Assembly: GCA_000168735.1 (NCBI GenBank)
Contig: AASF01002041.1
Coordinates: 1-7,188, forward strand
From: Candidatus Endoriftia persephone str. Hot96_1+Hot96_2
Lineage (GTDB): Bacteria > Pseudomonadota > Gammaproteobacteria > Chromatiales > Chromatiaceae
Length of the DNA: 7,188 bases
Direction: 5' to 3'
This document shows positions 1-6,801 of this stretch, one piece after another. The notes below the pieces were generated by a model that ran no database searches, was not told the DNA's origin, and was given only the letters and a program-made list of their open reading frames with translations. A program made the translations under genes and the position numbers. Each line of letters opens with the position of its first letter. Position 1 is the first letter of the stretch.

Positions 1-276
1 TACGGTATGGATACGCGGGCTGAATAGTCGGCGCTCGAACTCTGCAACCAGCTTGCGGGTCACCTCGCCACTCCTTGGCATATCACCAGGAATGCCGTTC
101 GCCATACTGCTGGCAATGCGGTAGGACTGCATGCGCAGGGTGCCAGCCTGATTGATCGCCGCGGCAAATCCCTCACTGGTGTCAGCGATGAACACCGAGC
201 TGAGCATACCTATGACTGCAAGGGCAAAGATGGTTGCCATTGCAATCCCGAGACGCAGCAAAAGCGACCGTTTCAA
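1..276 (-). CDS. narX: NarX-like nitrate/nitrite sensor histidine kinase, N-terminal part (cut by window edge)
   Basis: Reading from 276 down to 1 gives 92 codons with no stop; the rest lies outside the window. Residues 1-10 are basic (LKRSLLLRLG), about 11-31 form a transmembrane helix, and 39-55 contain AAINQAGTLRMQSYRIA. That is the P-box of NarX/NarQ sensors, the periplasmic nitrate/nitrite-binding element just after TM1 (E. coli NarX has a very similar INKAGSLRMQSYRL). The start is taken as TTG at 276-274: an in-frame TGA lies two codons upstream and a GAGG element sits about 8 nt before the TTG. The next in-frame Met lies inside the membrane helix. The gene follows the DNR-like regulator on the same strand by 73 bp with no visible terminator, so co-transcription is likely. 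The kinase core and any partner narL cannot be seen. Other proteins share this N-terminal domain, so the kinase assignment is inference from the P-box and membrane layout. Confidence 0.75.
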   Translation of the reverse strand, partial: MKRSLLLRLGIAMATIFALAVIGMLSSVFIADTSEGFAAAINQAGTLRMQSYRIASSMANGIPGDMPRSGEVTRKLVAEFERRLFSPRIHTV

Positions 277-349
277 AGATCAGGCCTCACTCAATTTCGC
301 CAGCTCAGAATAACACCTACGCCAGCCACTGGCCCTGCCTATGAGATAG

Positions 350-1055
350 TCACCCTCGACAATCGAGGCAGCGCAATCGATCCAGGTCATGGATTGCAAC
401 CCGATTACGGCTGACCTGGATCAGTCCGTTAGCGGAGAGCCGATGCAGTTCACGAGAAAAAGTCTCCGGCGTCAGATCGAGTGTCGAGGCGACAACCGAC
501 TTGGGGGCAGGAAGGGTCACCTCGATGACCAGTTCGTGAGGCGATTTGTCGGCCGCTATCCCGGCAAGATAACTCGCGACCCGCTGCGTGGCGGACTTGA
601 GGCAGCAGGTCTCCAGATCCCCAACCAATCCATACAACTTAACGCTCATATGACGCAGCATTCTGTCGGCAAACTCAGGCCAGGTTTGCACCGCCTCTCG
701 TATCAACGCCCGCCGCAACACCAACGCCTCACCATCTAACATGGCATAGGTAGTGACACGTGCCGGCTGCTCCGTAAAGAGTGTCGACGCACCGAAAGCC
801 CCCCCCCGCGAGATGATACGAATCACCCGCTCAGCGCCATCCGCAGAAAAAATGCTCTGTTTCACCTGGCCCGACATCACCAGTATAAAATCCGGCTGAA
901 GTCGACCCACTGTCATAGACCAGCTGGCCGCGCTTGAATGCCAACACACTGGCTCCGGCCTCCAAGAACTCCAGAATCTCCTGCGCCAACCCGTTGAACG
1001 GATCACACTTAGAGATAAAGGTCTGGTGAGGATGGACTGTGACCCTAATATCCAT
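350..1055 (-). CDS. dnr: Crp/Fnr-family transcriptional regulator, DNR-like (one frameshift)
   Basis: This is a cAMP-receptor-type regulator of about 234 residues once one frameshift is bridged. The N-terminal block (1055 to about 890) holds the start of the sensory beta-roll (FKRGQLVYDSGST). The second block (about 905 to 350) continues it (FILVMSGQVKQS, ISRGGAFGAS), followed by the dimerisation helix (LETCCLKSATQRVASYL) and a helix-turn-helix with LTPETFSRELHRLSANGLI. The E-x-x-S-R pattern in the recognition helix is the FNR/DNR type that reads TTGA half-sites. Only one Cys lies near the N-terminus (about residue 17), so the four-Cys Fe-S cluster of true FNR is absent. With the PETFSR signature this points to the DNR group, NO-responsive activators of denitrification. 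The ATG at 1055 is preferred because AGGAGG lies upstream; an in-frame ATG at 1109 gives an unlikely 18-residue extension. The shift lies in the stretch 880-905. A G9 tract on the coding strand (799-807) encodes a conserved Gly-Gly. DNR rather than another Fnr subgroup is likely but unproven. Confidence 0.8.
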
Positions 1056-1178
1056 AAACCTCGGCTCCTCCTGAATAACTAGGCTCCAAGCCAGGAGCAC
1101 GAGTCTCAATCAGAACGGACCACTGGTCAACTGGAGAGCTGACGGTTTCCATGTTTCACCAAGCGGGTGCTTTTTACG

Positions 1179-1192
1179 TTGACAATTGTCAA
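1179..1192. promoter_or_regulatory. FNR/DNR-type operator, perfect palindrome TTGAC-AATT-GTCAA
   Basis: The sequence is TTGACAATTGTCAA, a perfect 14-bp inverted repeat with the half-site geometry of the anaerobox TTGAT-N4-ATCAA. It differs from that consensus only at the fifth base of each half-site. It is centred at 1185.5, about 130 bp upstream of the dnr ATG and 350 bp upstream of the ccmA start. The adjacent dnr product carries the E-x-x-S-R recognition helix expected to bind TTGA half-sites. A symmetric site between divergent units could serve either or both. That it is bound by this regulator is inference. Confidence 0.65.
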
Positions 1193-1211
1193 TGGCATAT
1201 TAGGCAGGCTG

Positions 1212-1225
1212 AATATTTCTATATT
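1212..1225 (+). promoter_or_regulatory. Possible -10 region of a rightward DNR/FNR-dependent promoter
   Basis: The AT-rich stretch holds overlapping -10-like hexamers: AATATT (1212-1217), TATTTC (1214-1219) and TATATT (1220-1225). Class II FNR promoters place the box about 22 bp before the -10. Here the gaps from the palindrome are 19, 21 and 27 bp, so TATTTC has the best spacing and TATATT the best match to TATAAT. Transcription to the right would run towards ccmA. On the leftward side the equivalent position offers only a weak hexamer (AAACAT). No start site can be fixed from sequence. Confidence 0.3.
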
Positions 1226-1474
1226 CTACTTCAGCGAGATACCCACCCATGAATACAACAACATACCCATTAATTAGTAGCTCCCAAGAAACAGCTTGCG
1301 ACAGGGACAGCGCACACTACCGCCTGGTTGACAGGCACGCCTCGCACTCCCCCAGCCAATAAAATGGTGTTTTGTACGGTTGAGTGGCCCAGAGCGATCG
1401 GGTATGGTTGCGGCCTAGCGGATTTCGGCCTGTTCGACCAACCATTTAGCACAACAGAATAAAGCGGATGCAAG

Positions 1475-1519
1475 CTAGGGGATCCCTAAACGAAGCAGAT
1501 TCGTTCAGAGGTTCCCTAG
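1475..1519. repeat. 45-nt imperfect hairpin bounded by CTAG, possible miniature IS5-type remnant
   Basis: Two 20-nt arms (1475-1494 and 1500-1519) face each other across a 5-nt loop, GCAGA. They match at 16 of 20 positions, and the innermost pairs ACGAA/TTCGT and the outermost CTAGGG/CCCTAG are perfect. Both ends read CTAG, which fits the YTAR target duplication made by some IS5-family elements. Inside the CTAGs the ends (GGGATCCCTAAACGAA and, inverted, GGAACCTCTGAACGAA) look like a pair of terminal inverted repeats. No T-tract follows, so a rho-independent terminator is unlikely. It lies 16 bp before the proposed ccmA start and could affect the leader transcript. The insertion-element origin is a guess from the form. 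Confidence 0.45.
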
Positions 1520-1535
1520 ACATCGGCACACAGAC

Positions 1536-2193
1536 GTGACATCGAGCGCCCCCAACCCCACAGCAACACCTGTCTTCGAGGCCAGATCACTGGAGTGCAT
1601 CCGGTGACGACCGAGTGCTATTTGAAGACCTCAGCTTCTGCATCAATCCCGGTCAGGCACTGGTTTTGGAGGGCCGCAACGGCAGCGGCAAGACTTCGCT
1701 GCTGCGTATCCTCTGCGGTATCCGGCTGCCGGAATCGGGACAACTGCTGTGGCAGGGCGAGGACATATTCAAACTTGGCCCCGAGTTCCATGAGCATATC
1801 TCCTATCTGGGGCACAAAGACGGCAGCAAACTCGATCTCACCCCGCTGGAAAATCTGCGCATCGCCCGCGGCCTGGGCAAGGCAAAAGAGGGCATCTCCC
1901 CTGGAGGACGCTCTGGACCAGGTTGGCCTCTACGGCTTCGAAGATGTACCGACCCGCAACATGTCGGCGGGCCAGCAGCGCCGTCTCGCCATCGCCCGGC
2001 TGTTGGTCACCGAGGCGAAACTGTGGATCCTCGACGAGCCCTTCACCTCCCTCGACCGCAAAGGCATAGAGCATATGGAACGGCTATTCGAGAACCATCT
2101 GCGCAACGGAGGCATGGCTGCCATGACCACCCACGCACCGGCATCGGCTTCCAGAAGGTCGACCTGGTCAGGATCAACCTCTCCGAACGATGA
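1536..2193 (+). CDS. ccmA: Cytochrome c maturation ABC transporter ATP-binding protein CcmA (frameshifted)
   Basis: CcmA is the cytoplasmic ATPase which, with CcmB, uses ATP hydrolysis to release haem-loaded CcmE from the CcmC complex. Joined across three frameshifts the protein is about 218 residues, normal for the family (about 205-215). It shows Walker A GRNGSGKT at about 46-53, the signature MSAGQQRR at 142-149, Walker B LWILDEP at 162-168 and the H-loop TTH ending at His199. The proposed GTG start at 1536 gives an N-terminus containing VFEARSLECIR, which continues as DDRVLFEDLSF only if one extra base near 1603-1605 is ignored. Without that correction the frame starts at the GTG at 1615 and lacks beta-strand 1. 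The second shift is an extra C in the run 1898-1901. The third is a missing base near 2135-2145, after which the frame ends [14 protein letters not shown]. No good ribosome-binding site precedes 1536. The stop overlaps the ccmB start (ATGA, 2190-2193). Function is certain; the start is not. Confidence 0.88.
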
Positions 2194-2878
2194 GCACACT
2201 CTCTCTTACCAGCGCCTTTGGCCTACTGCTGAAGCGCGACCTAACCCTCGCCTACCGGCGGCGATCAGAGATGATCAATCCGCTGCTGTTCTTCGTTCTA
2301 GTGAGCGCCATGTTCCCCCTCGGCATCGGCAACGATCCGGGAAACTTGATCCAGGCAGTGGGGCCGGGGGTGGTCTGGGTGGCCGCCCTGCTGGCCGCTC
2401 TGCTCTCACTCGACAGCATGTTTCGCTCCGATTTCGAAGACGGCTCGCTGGAGCAGTTCATGCTCAGCGCCCACCCGGTCTCGATCCTGGTGCTGGCAAA
2501 GATCCTCGCCCACTGGCTGATCACCGGGCTGCCGCTGTTCATCGTCGCACCACTGCTGGCGATCATGCTGAACATCCCAACTGAGGCGATCAGGCACGCT
2601 GATGCTGACCCTAGTGCTGGGCACCCCGGTGCTGAGCCTGATCGGCTCTTTCGGGGTGGCGCTGACCGTGGGACTACGACGCGGCGGGGTGATCCTGTCG
2701 CTGTTGGTGCTGCCCCTCTATGTGCCAGTGCCTGATCTTTGCCACCGATGCGGTGCAGACCGCGATCGTTGGCATCCCCACCACTGCACAGATCTCCATC
2801 CTGGCTGCCATGCTGGTTGGCTCCCTGGCATTGGCCCCGCTGGCCACCGCCGCTTCTCTGAGAATCAGTCTGAGTTGA
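2190..2878 (+). CDS. ccmB: Cytochrome c maturation ABC transporter permease CcmB (frameshifted)
   Basis: CcmB is the six-helix inner-membrane partner of CcmA; the complex releases holo-CcmE. The reconstructed protein is about 228 residues (family about 220). It begins with a cytoplasmic segment [20 protein letters not shown], then has hydrophobic helices, the family motif [16 protein letters not shown] after TM2, and [17 protein letters not shown]. Two single-base insertions break the frame. One is near 2592, where ATC-A-GGC should read as EAIGTLML. The other is near 2731, where CCAGTG-C-CTGATC should read as [12 protein letters not shown]. The three blocks are 2190 to about 2592, about 2593 to 2730, and 2732 to 2878, the last ending in [15 protein letters not shown] at 2190 overlaps the ccmA stop by four bases, and the stop at 2876-2878 is one base from ccmC. 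Read literally, the protein would be truncated after about 134 native residues. Confidence 0.9.
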
Positions 2879-2879
2879 T

Positions 2880-3627
2880 ATGATCGTTCGATTCTTTCAC
2901 CAAATGGGCTCGCCCCGTTACTTTTATAATGTCGCCGGCAAGATGATCCCTTGGTTTGCCGTCTCATTCCTGCTGACTCTGCTTGCCGGCCTCTACTACG
3001 GGTTGTTTGTCGCCCCCGCTGATTATCAGCAGGGTGAGAGCTATCGCATCATGTATATCCATGTGCCGGCAGCCTGGATGTCAATGTTCATCTATATAGT
3101 GATGGCGGTTGGCGGACTGATCAGCCTGGTCTGGCGGATCAAGATGACTGAGATCATCATCATCAGCAGCGCCGGGATAGGCGCCTCTTTCACCTTTCTG
3201 GCGCTGGTCACGGGCTCCCTGGTGGGGCAAGCCGATGTGGGGTGCCTGGTGGGTCTGGGACGCACGACTCACATCTGAGCTGCTGCTGCTGTTCCTCTAT
3301 CTCGGCATCATCGCCCTCTACAGTGCCATCGAAGACAAGCGGGTGGCAGCCCGGGCGATCTCGATCCTGGCCCTGGTAGGGGTGGTCAATATCCCGATCA
3401 TCCACTTCTCCGTGGAGTGGTGGAACACCCTGCATCAGACCTCTTCAGTGACCATGAGCGGCAAGTCTGCCATGAGCACCAGCATGCTGATCCCGCTGCT
3501 GATTATGTCGATCTCTTTTAAACTTTATTACGGCGCCGTGGTCCTAATGCGCGCGCGTGCCGAAATCCTCGAGCGTGAGCGCAACACCCGCTGGGTGCGG
3601 GAGCTGGTGGAGGCTGAGGTAAAATGA
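2880..3627 (+). CDS. ccmC: Haem-handling protein CcmC (one frameshift)
   Basis: CcmC is an inner-membrane haem-handling protein that presents haem on its periplasmic face for covalent attachment to the CcmE histidine. The corrected protein is about 248 residues with six hydrophobic helices. It has the WWD motif [12 protein letters not shown] (120-131) and two periplasmic histidines in the expected loops: His61 in MYIHVPAAW and His185 in WWNTLHQTS, matching the haem ligands His60 and His184 of E. coli. One extra G at 3221-3222 breaks the frame just before the WWD motif: CTG-G-TGGGGC should read [11 protein letters not shown]. Uncorrected, the first block (2880-3278) ends after 132 codons, and the second begins at an internal ATG at 3235. 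ATG at 2880 is one base after the ccmB stop, and the TGA overlaps ccmD in ATGA at 3624-3627. Confidence 0.92.
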
Positions 3628-3791
3628 GCGAATTTTTCAACATGGGCGGCTACGCCATGTATGTCTGGCCCTCCTACGGGCTGACCTTCGTCATCCTGCT
3701 CGTGCACTTTATCGCGCCGCTATTGCAGCGCAAGCGCACCCTGAATGACATTGCCCGCAAGATCCGTCGGGACAGGAGAAAACAGCAATGA
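3624..3791 (+). CDS. ccmD: Haem exporter accessory protein CcmD
   Basis: This is an intact small gene of 55 codons. CcmD is a single-helix protein that holds the CcmABC complex together and helps release haem-loaded CcmE. The N-terminus [20 protein letters not shown] has the family pattern GGYAxYVWPSYG. A membrane helix follows at about 18-34, then a long basic cytoplasmic tail (QRKRTL, RKIRRDRRKQQ). It is wedged between ccmC and ccmE with ATGA overlaps on both sides (3624-3627 and 3788-3791), so translation is probably coupled. It is one of only two complete ccm genes in the window with no frameshift. Confidence 0.93.
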   Translation: MSEFFNMGGYAMYVWPSYGLTFVILLVHFIAPLLQRKRTLNDIARKIRRDRRKQQ

Positions 3792-4255
3792 ATCCGATCC
3801 GCAAGAAACGCCTCACCCTGATCGGCATGATGGTCGCCGGTATCGGCGTTGCCGCCTGGCTGGCGCTCAACGCCTTCGATGAGAACCTGATGTTCTTCTT
3901 CTCCCCCAGTGAGGTAGTTGCCGGCGAGGCCCCCACCGGCCACCCATTCCGGGTCGGCGGACTGGTGACAACAGGCAGCGTCAAACGCAAACCGGACGGG
4001 CTCACCACCGCCTTCACCGTCACCGACAACAAGGCCACTGTAACAGTCGAATATACCGGCATCCTGCCCGATCTGTTCCGCGAGGGCCAGGGCATAGTCG
4101 CAATGGGGCAACTCAACCCGGAAGGCACTTTCATCGCCAGTGAAGTACTGGCCAAACACGACGAAAACTACATGCCGCCTGAGGTGGCCGCCGCCCTGAA
4201 GACCAGCCACGAAGAGGGTGTGAACAAGATGCAGCAGCAGGTACAGATCCAGTGA
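3788..4255 (+). CDS. ccmE: Periplasmic haem chaperone CcmE
   Basis: CcmE binds haem covalently in the periplasm and carries it from CcmC to the CcmF/CcmH ligase. The gene is intact at 155 codons, within the family's usual length. A basic start (MNPIRKKRL) and a membrane anchor at about 9-28 are followed by the OB-fold beta-barrel (FRVGGLVTTGSVKR, FTVTDNKATVTVEYTGILPDLFREGQGIV). The haem-attachment motif LAKHDENYMPPEV has His124 as the covalent haem site and Tyr128 as the axial-ligand candidate, equivalent to His130 and Tyr134 in E. coli. The variable hydrophilic tail is rich in Gln. The gene overlaps ccmD at the start (ATGA) and ccmF at the end (GTGA, 4252-4255). Confidence 0.96.
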   Translation: MNPIRKKRLTLIGMMVAGIGVAAWLALNAFDENLMFFFSPSEVVAGEAPTGHPFRVGGLVTTGSVKRKPDGLTTAFTVTDNKATVTVEYTGILPDLFREGQGIVAMGQLNPEGTFIASEVLAKHDENYMPPEVAAALKTSHEEGVNKMQQQVQIQ

Positions 4256-6255
4256 TACCAGAAATCGGCCACTATGCGCTGATCTTGGGCGCTCAGCCTG
4301 GCGATCATCCAGGCAATCATTCCCCTTACCGGCTCCTACACCAACTCCTCAGCACAGATGGCGCTGTCGAGGCCGCTGGCCTGGGGGCAGCTGCTGTTTC
4401 TCAGCATCGCCCTGGTGGTGCTGGCCAACGCCTTTCTGCAGAACGACTTCTCGGTGCTCTATGTCGCTCAGCACGGCAACACCAAACTGCCCGATATCTA
4501 CAAGGTCTCGGCGGTGTGGGGTGCCCACGAGGGCTCGCTGCTGCTGTGGGCCTTCCTGCTCTCCGCCTGGAGCGCTGCCATCGCCACTTTCAGCCGCAAC
4601 CTGCCACTACCGATGGTGGCGCGGGTACTGTCAGTGATGGGCATGATCAGCATCGGCTTTCTGCTGTTCATGCTGCTCACCTCCAACCCCTTCGACCGAA
4701 TGTTTCCGGTGCCTTTTGAAGGGCGCGAACTCAACCCGATGCTGCAGGATCCGGGGCTGGCGATCCACCCGCCGCTACTCTACATGGGTTATGTCGGTTT
4801 CTCGGTGGCCTTTGCGTTTGCCATCGCCGCACTGCTTGGTGGCAAGCTGGACGCCGCCTGGGCACGCTGGTCGCGCCCCTGGACCACGGTGGCCTGGGTG
4901 TTTCTCACACTCGGCATCGCGTTGGGCTCCTGGTGGGCCTACTACGAGCTTGGCTGGGGCGGCTGGTGGTTCTGGGACCCGGTAGAGAACGCATCTTTCA
5001 TGCCCTGGCTGGTGGGCACCGCACTGATCCACTCGCTGGCAGTGACCGAGAAACGAGGCGCCTTCAAGAGCTGGACCGTGCTACTGGCGCTGTTCGCTTT
5101 CTCCCTGAGCCTGCTCGGCACCTTCCTGGTCCGCTCCGGGGTACTCACCTCGGTTCACTCCTTCGCCGCCGATCCGGCCCGCGGCCTGTTTATCTTGATC
5201 TTCCTGCTGGTGGTGATCGGCGGTTCGCTGATGCTCTACGCCTGGCGCGCGCCTTACATCACCGGCGGCGGACGTTTTGATATGGTCTCGCGGGAGTCGT
5301 TCCTGCTCGCCAACAACCTACTGCTGTCGGTGTTCGCCGGGCTGGTTCTGCTCGGTACTCTGGCACCGCTGATCTATGATGCGATGCAGTGGGGCAAGAT
5401 CTCGGTGGGCTTCCCCTGGTTCAACAAGATGTTCGTGCTGCTCACCCCGTTCCTCGCACTGTTCGTCAGGCATTGGCCCGCATGCGCGCTGGAAACACAG
5501 CGAGCCGACACAGCTGGTACGCCAGCTGCGCACCGCTTTCCTGATCAGCCTCGCCTTCGGCGCGATCACCCTGCTGCCGTTCTTCAGCGGCGGTGAGTGG
5601 CGGGTGGCACTGGGCATGGGGCTGGCGATGTGGATCGCCACCAGCCATGTGGTCAGCGTCAAAGACCGCCTCAAGCACAAGCAGGGCATGGCAGGTTTTC
5701 TCAAGGATCTGGCCGCTGGTGGACGCAGCTACTATGGCATGGTGCTGGCCCATCTTGGCGTCGCAATGTTCGTGGTCGGCGTCACCCTAGTCTCCAACTA
5801 CGGCATCGAGAGCGACGTCCGCATGTCACCCGGCGATAGCGCCAAGATCGCCGGTTACACCTTCAAGTTTGGCGGTGTCAGCGACTACCCCGGACCCAAC
5901 TACAATGCTCATCGCGGACGCTTCGAGGTAAGCCCAGGAGGGTCAGCTGATCGCCGTGCTGGAGCCGGAGAAGCGCACCTACTTCGTGCAGACCCGGCCA
6001 ATGACCGAGGCGGCCATCGAATGGGGCCTGACCCGCGACCTCTACGTCTCCCCTGGGTGAACCCCTTGGCAACGGCGACTGGAGCCCTGCGTCTCTACTA
6101 CAAACCCTATGTGCGCTGGATCTGGCTAGGCGCCCCTGCTGATGGCACTGGGCGGCATTCTAGCGATCACCGATCGACGCTACCGCACCGCCCGCAAGCG
6201 CGCCGCCCAGCGCGTCCCGGCGGCAAGTACCAAGACTATCGTGGAGGCAAATTGA
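4252..6255 (+). CDS. ccmF: Cytochrome c haem lyase core subunit CcmF (six frameshifts)
   Basis: CcmF is the large inner-membrane subunit of the haem ligase that takes haem from CcmE and, with CcmH, attaches it to apocytochrome c. The reconstructed length is about 665 residues, normal for the family (about 650). The WWD motif WGGWWFWDPVENASFMPWL lies at about 235-253. The four histidines expected as haem ligands are present: His172 in AIHPPLLYMG, His260 in LIHSLAV, His302 in SVHSFA and His500 in VLAHLGVA. The GTG start at 4252 overlaps the ccmE stop and reads MIPEIGHYALIL, the standard N-terminus. Six single-base insertions interrupt it: an extra G at 4287-4289, an A at 5468, and extra C in runs at 5933-5935, 6050-6053, 6085-6087 and 6133-6136. 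The longest unbroken block is about 4290-5467. The last four shifts fall within about 200 bp, where the frames still add up to a normal C-terminus (LYYKPYVRWIW, DRRYRTARKR). The stop at 6253-6255 overlaps the ccmG ATG. Confidence 0.92.
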
Positions 6256-6801
6256 TGGGCCGCTATCTCAGATTCCTCATCCCTCTGGCGATCTTCGCTG
6301 TGATCGCCGCCTTCCTCTTCAAAGGGCTCGACATGAACCCCGCGGGAGATCCCCTCGCCGCTGATCGGCAAGCAGGTGCCGGAATTCTCCCTGCCGAGCC
6401 TGCGCGATCCCGCGGTCATGATCAGTGACAAGGATCTGCGTGGTAAGGTTTATCTGCTCAACGTCTGGGCCACCTGGTGTGTCTCCTGCCGCGCCGAGCA
6501 CAAGACCCTGGTACAGCTCAGCCGCATGGACCAGGTGGAGATCTATGGCCTCAACTGGAAGGATGATCGCGCTGGCGCCTTGACCTGGCTGCAACAGCTG
6601 GGAGACCCCTACATGGCCAATATCTTCGACAAGAAGGGTCGCACCGCCATCGACCTAGGGGTCTACGGCGCCCCCGAGACCTTTGTGGTCGATGCCAATG
6701 GCATTATCCGCTACAAGTATGCCGGTCCACTCTCCATCGAACTGATACGCGAGCAGATCCTGCCACTGGTCAAAAAGCTAAAACAGGGAGGTGGAGTATG
6801 A
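6255..6801 (+). CDS. ccmG: Thiol:disulfide interchange protein CcmG/DsbE (one frameshift)
   Basis: CcmG is a membrane-anchored periplasmic thioredoxin-like reductant that keeps the CXXCH thiols of apocytochrome c, via CcmH, ready for haem attachment. The corrected protein is about 181 residues, typical of DsbE. It has a signal anchor at about 5-22, the entry motif GKQVPEFSLPSL, the active site WATWCVSCRAEH with Cys75 and Cys78, the groove acid Glu81, and the cis-proline loop GVYGAPETF with Pro140. One extra C in the run 6338-6341 breaks the frame after DMNP; the native reading is DMNPREIPSPLIGKQV. Without correction, an internal ATG at 6376 would give a protein without its membrane anchor. 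The ATG at 6255 shares its A with the ccmF TGA, and the stop overlaps ccmH in ATGA (6798-6801). Confidence 0.93.

Larger units (their letters stand above)
1056..1535. other. Divergent intergenic region between dnr and ccmA
   Basis: This 480-bp gap carries no gene I can support and is more AT-rich than its flanks. From left to right it holds the dnr leader with its AGGAGG; a small 5-bp inverted repeat GACCA-C-TGGTC at 1118-1128; the FNR/DNR-type palindrome at 1179-1192; an AT-rich patch with possible -10 elements (1212-1225); a 5-bp stem GCCTG-GTTGA-CAGGC at 1322-1336; and the CTAG-bounded hairpin at 1475-1519. A 37-codon reading frame on + (1249-1362) and a 67-codon one on - (1473-1270) exist. 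Neither has a convincing ribosome-binding site or a family I recognise. If ccm is transcribed from the AT-rich patch, its untranslated leader would be about 300 nt. Confidence 0.6.

Noticed and set aside
283..349. Terminator or separate promoter between dnr and narX
   Set aside because: Only a trivial short GCC/GGC repeat is present; no stem with a T-tract and no anaerobox.
389..739. 116-codon plus-strand frame opposite dnr
   Set aside because: Antisense shadow of the clearly recognisable Crp/Fnr coding sequence.
1179..1184. TTGACA as a sigma-70 -35 element
   Set aside because: No acceptable -10 hexamer at 16-18 bp on either strand; the symmetric FNR/DNR reading explains the whole 14 bp.
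1249..1362. 37-codon reading frame on the plus strand (starts MNTTTYPLISSSQE)
   Set aside because: Only a weak GAG element lies upstream, the composition is not protein-like, and I recognise no family; kept only as part of the intergenic description.
1270..1473. 67-codon reading frame on the minus strand in the intergenic region
   Set aside because: No recognisable family, no ribosome-binding site, mixed codon usage, and it starts at the edge of the hairpin element.
1475..1519. Rho-independent terminator
   Set aside because: No T-tract follows on either strand and there is no upstream gene on the plus strand to terminate.
3674..4210. 178-codon minus-strand frame opposite ccmD and ccmE
   Set aside because: Shadow of intact, well-conserved ccmD and ccmE; no family resemblance.
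1896..6055. Programmed +1 frameshifting as a shared regulatory device in ccm genes
   Set aside because: Sites are too many, differ in context, and lie at positions where neither product would be useful; error is simpler.
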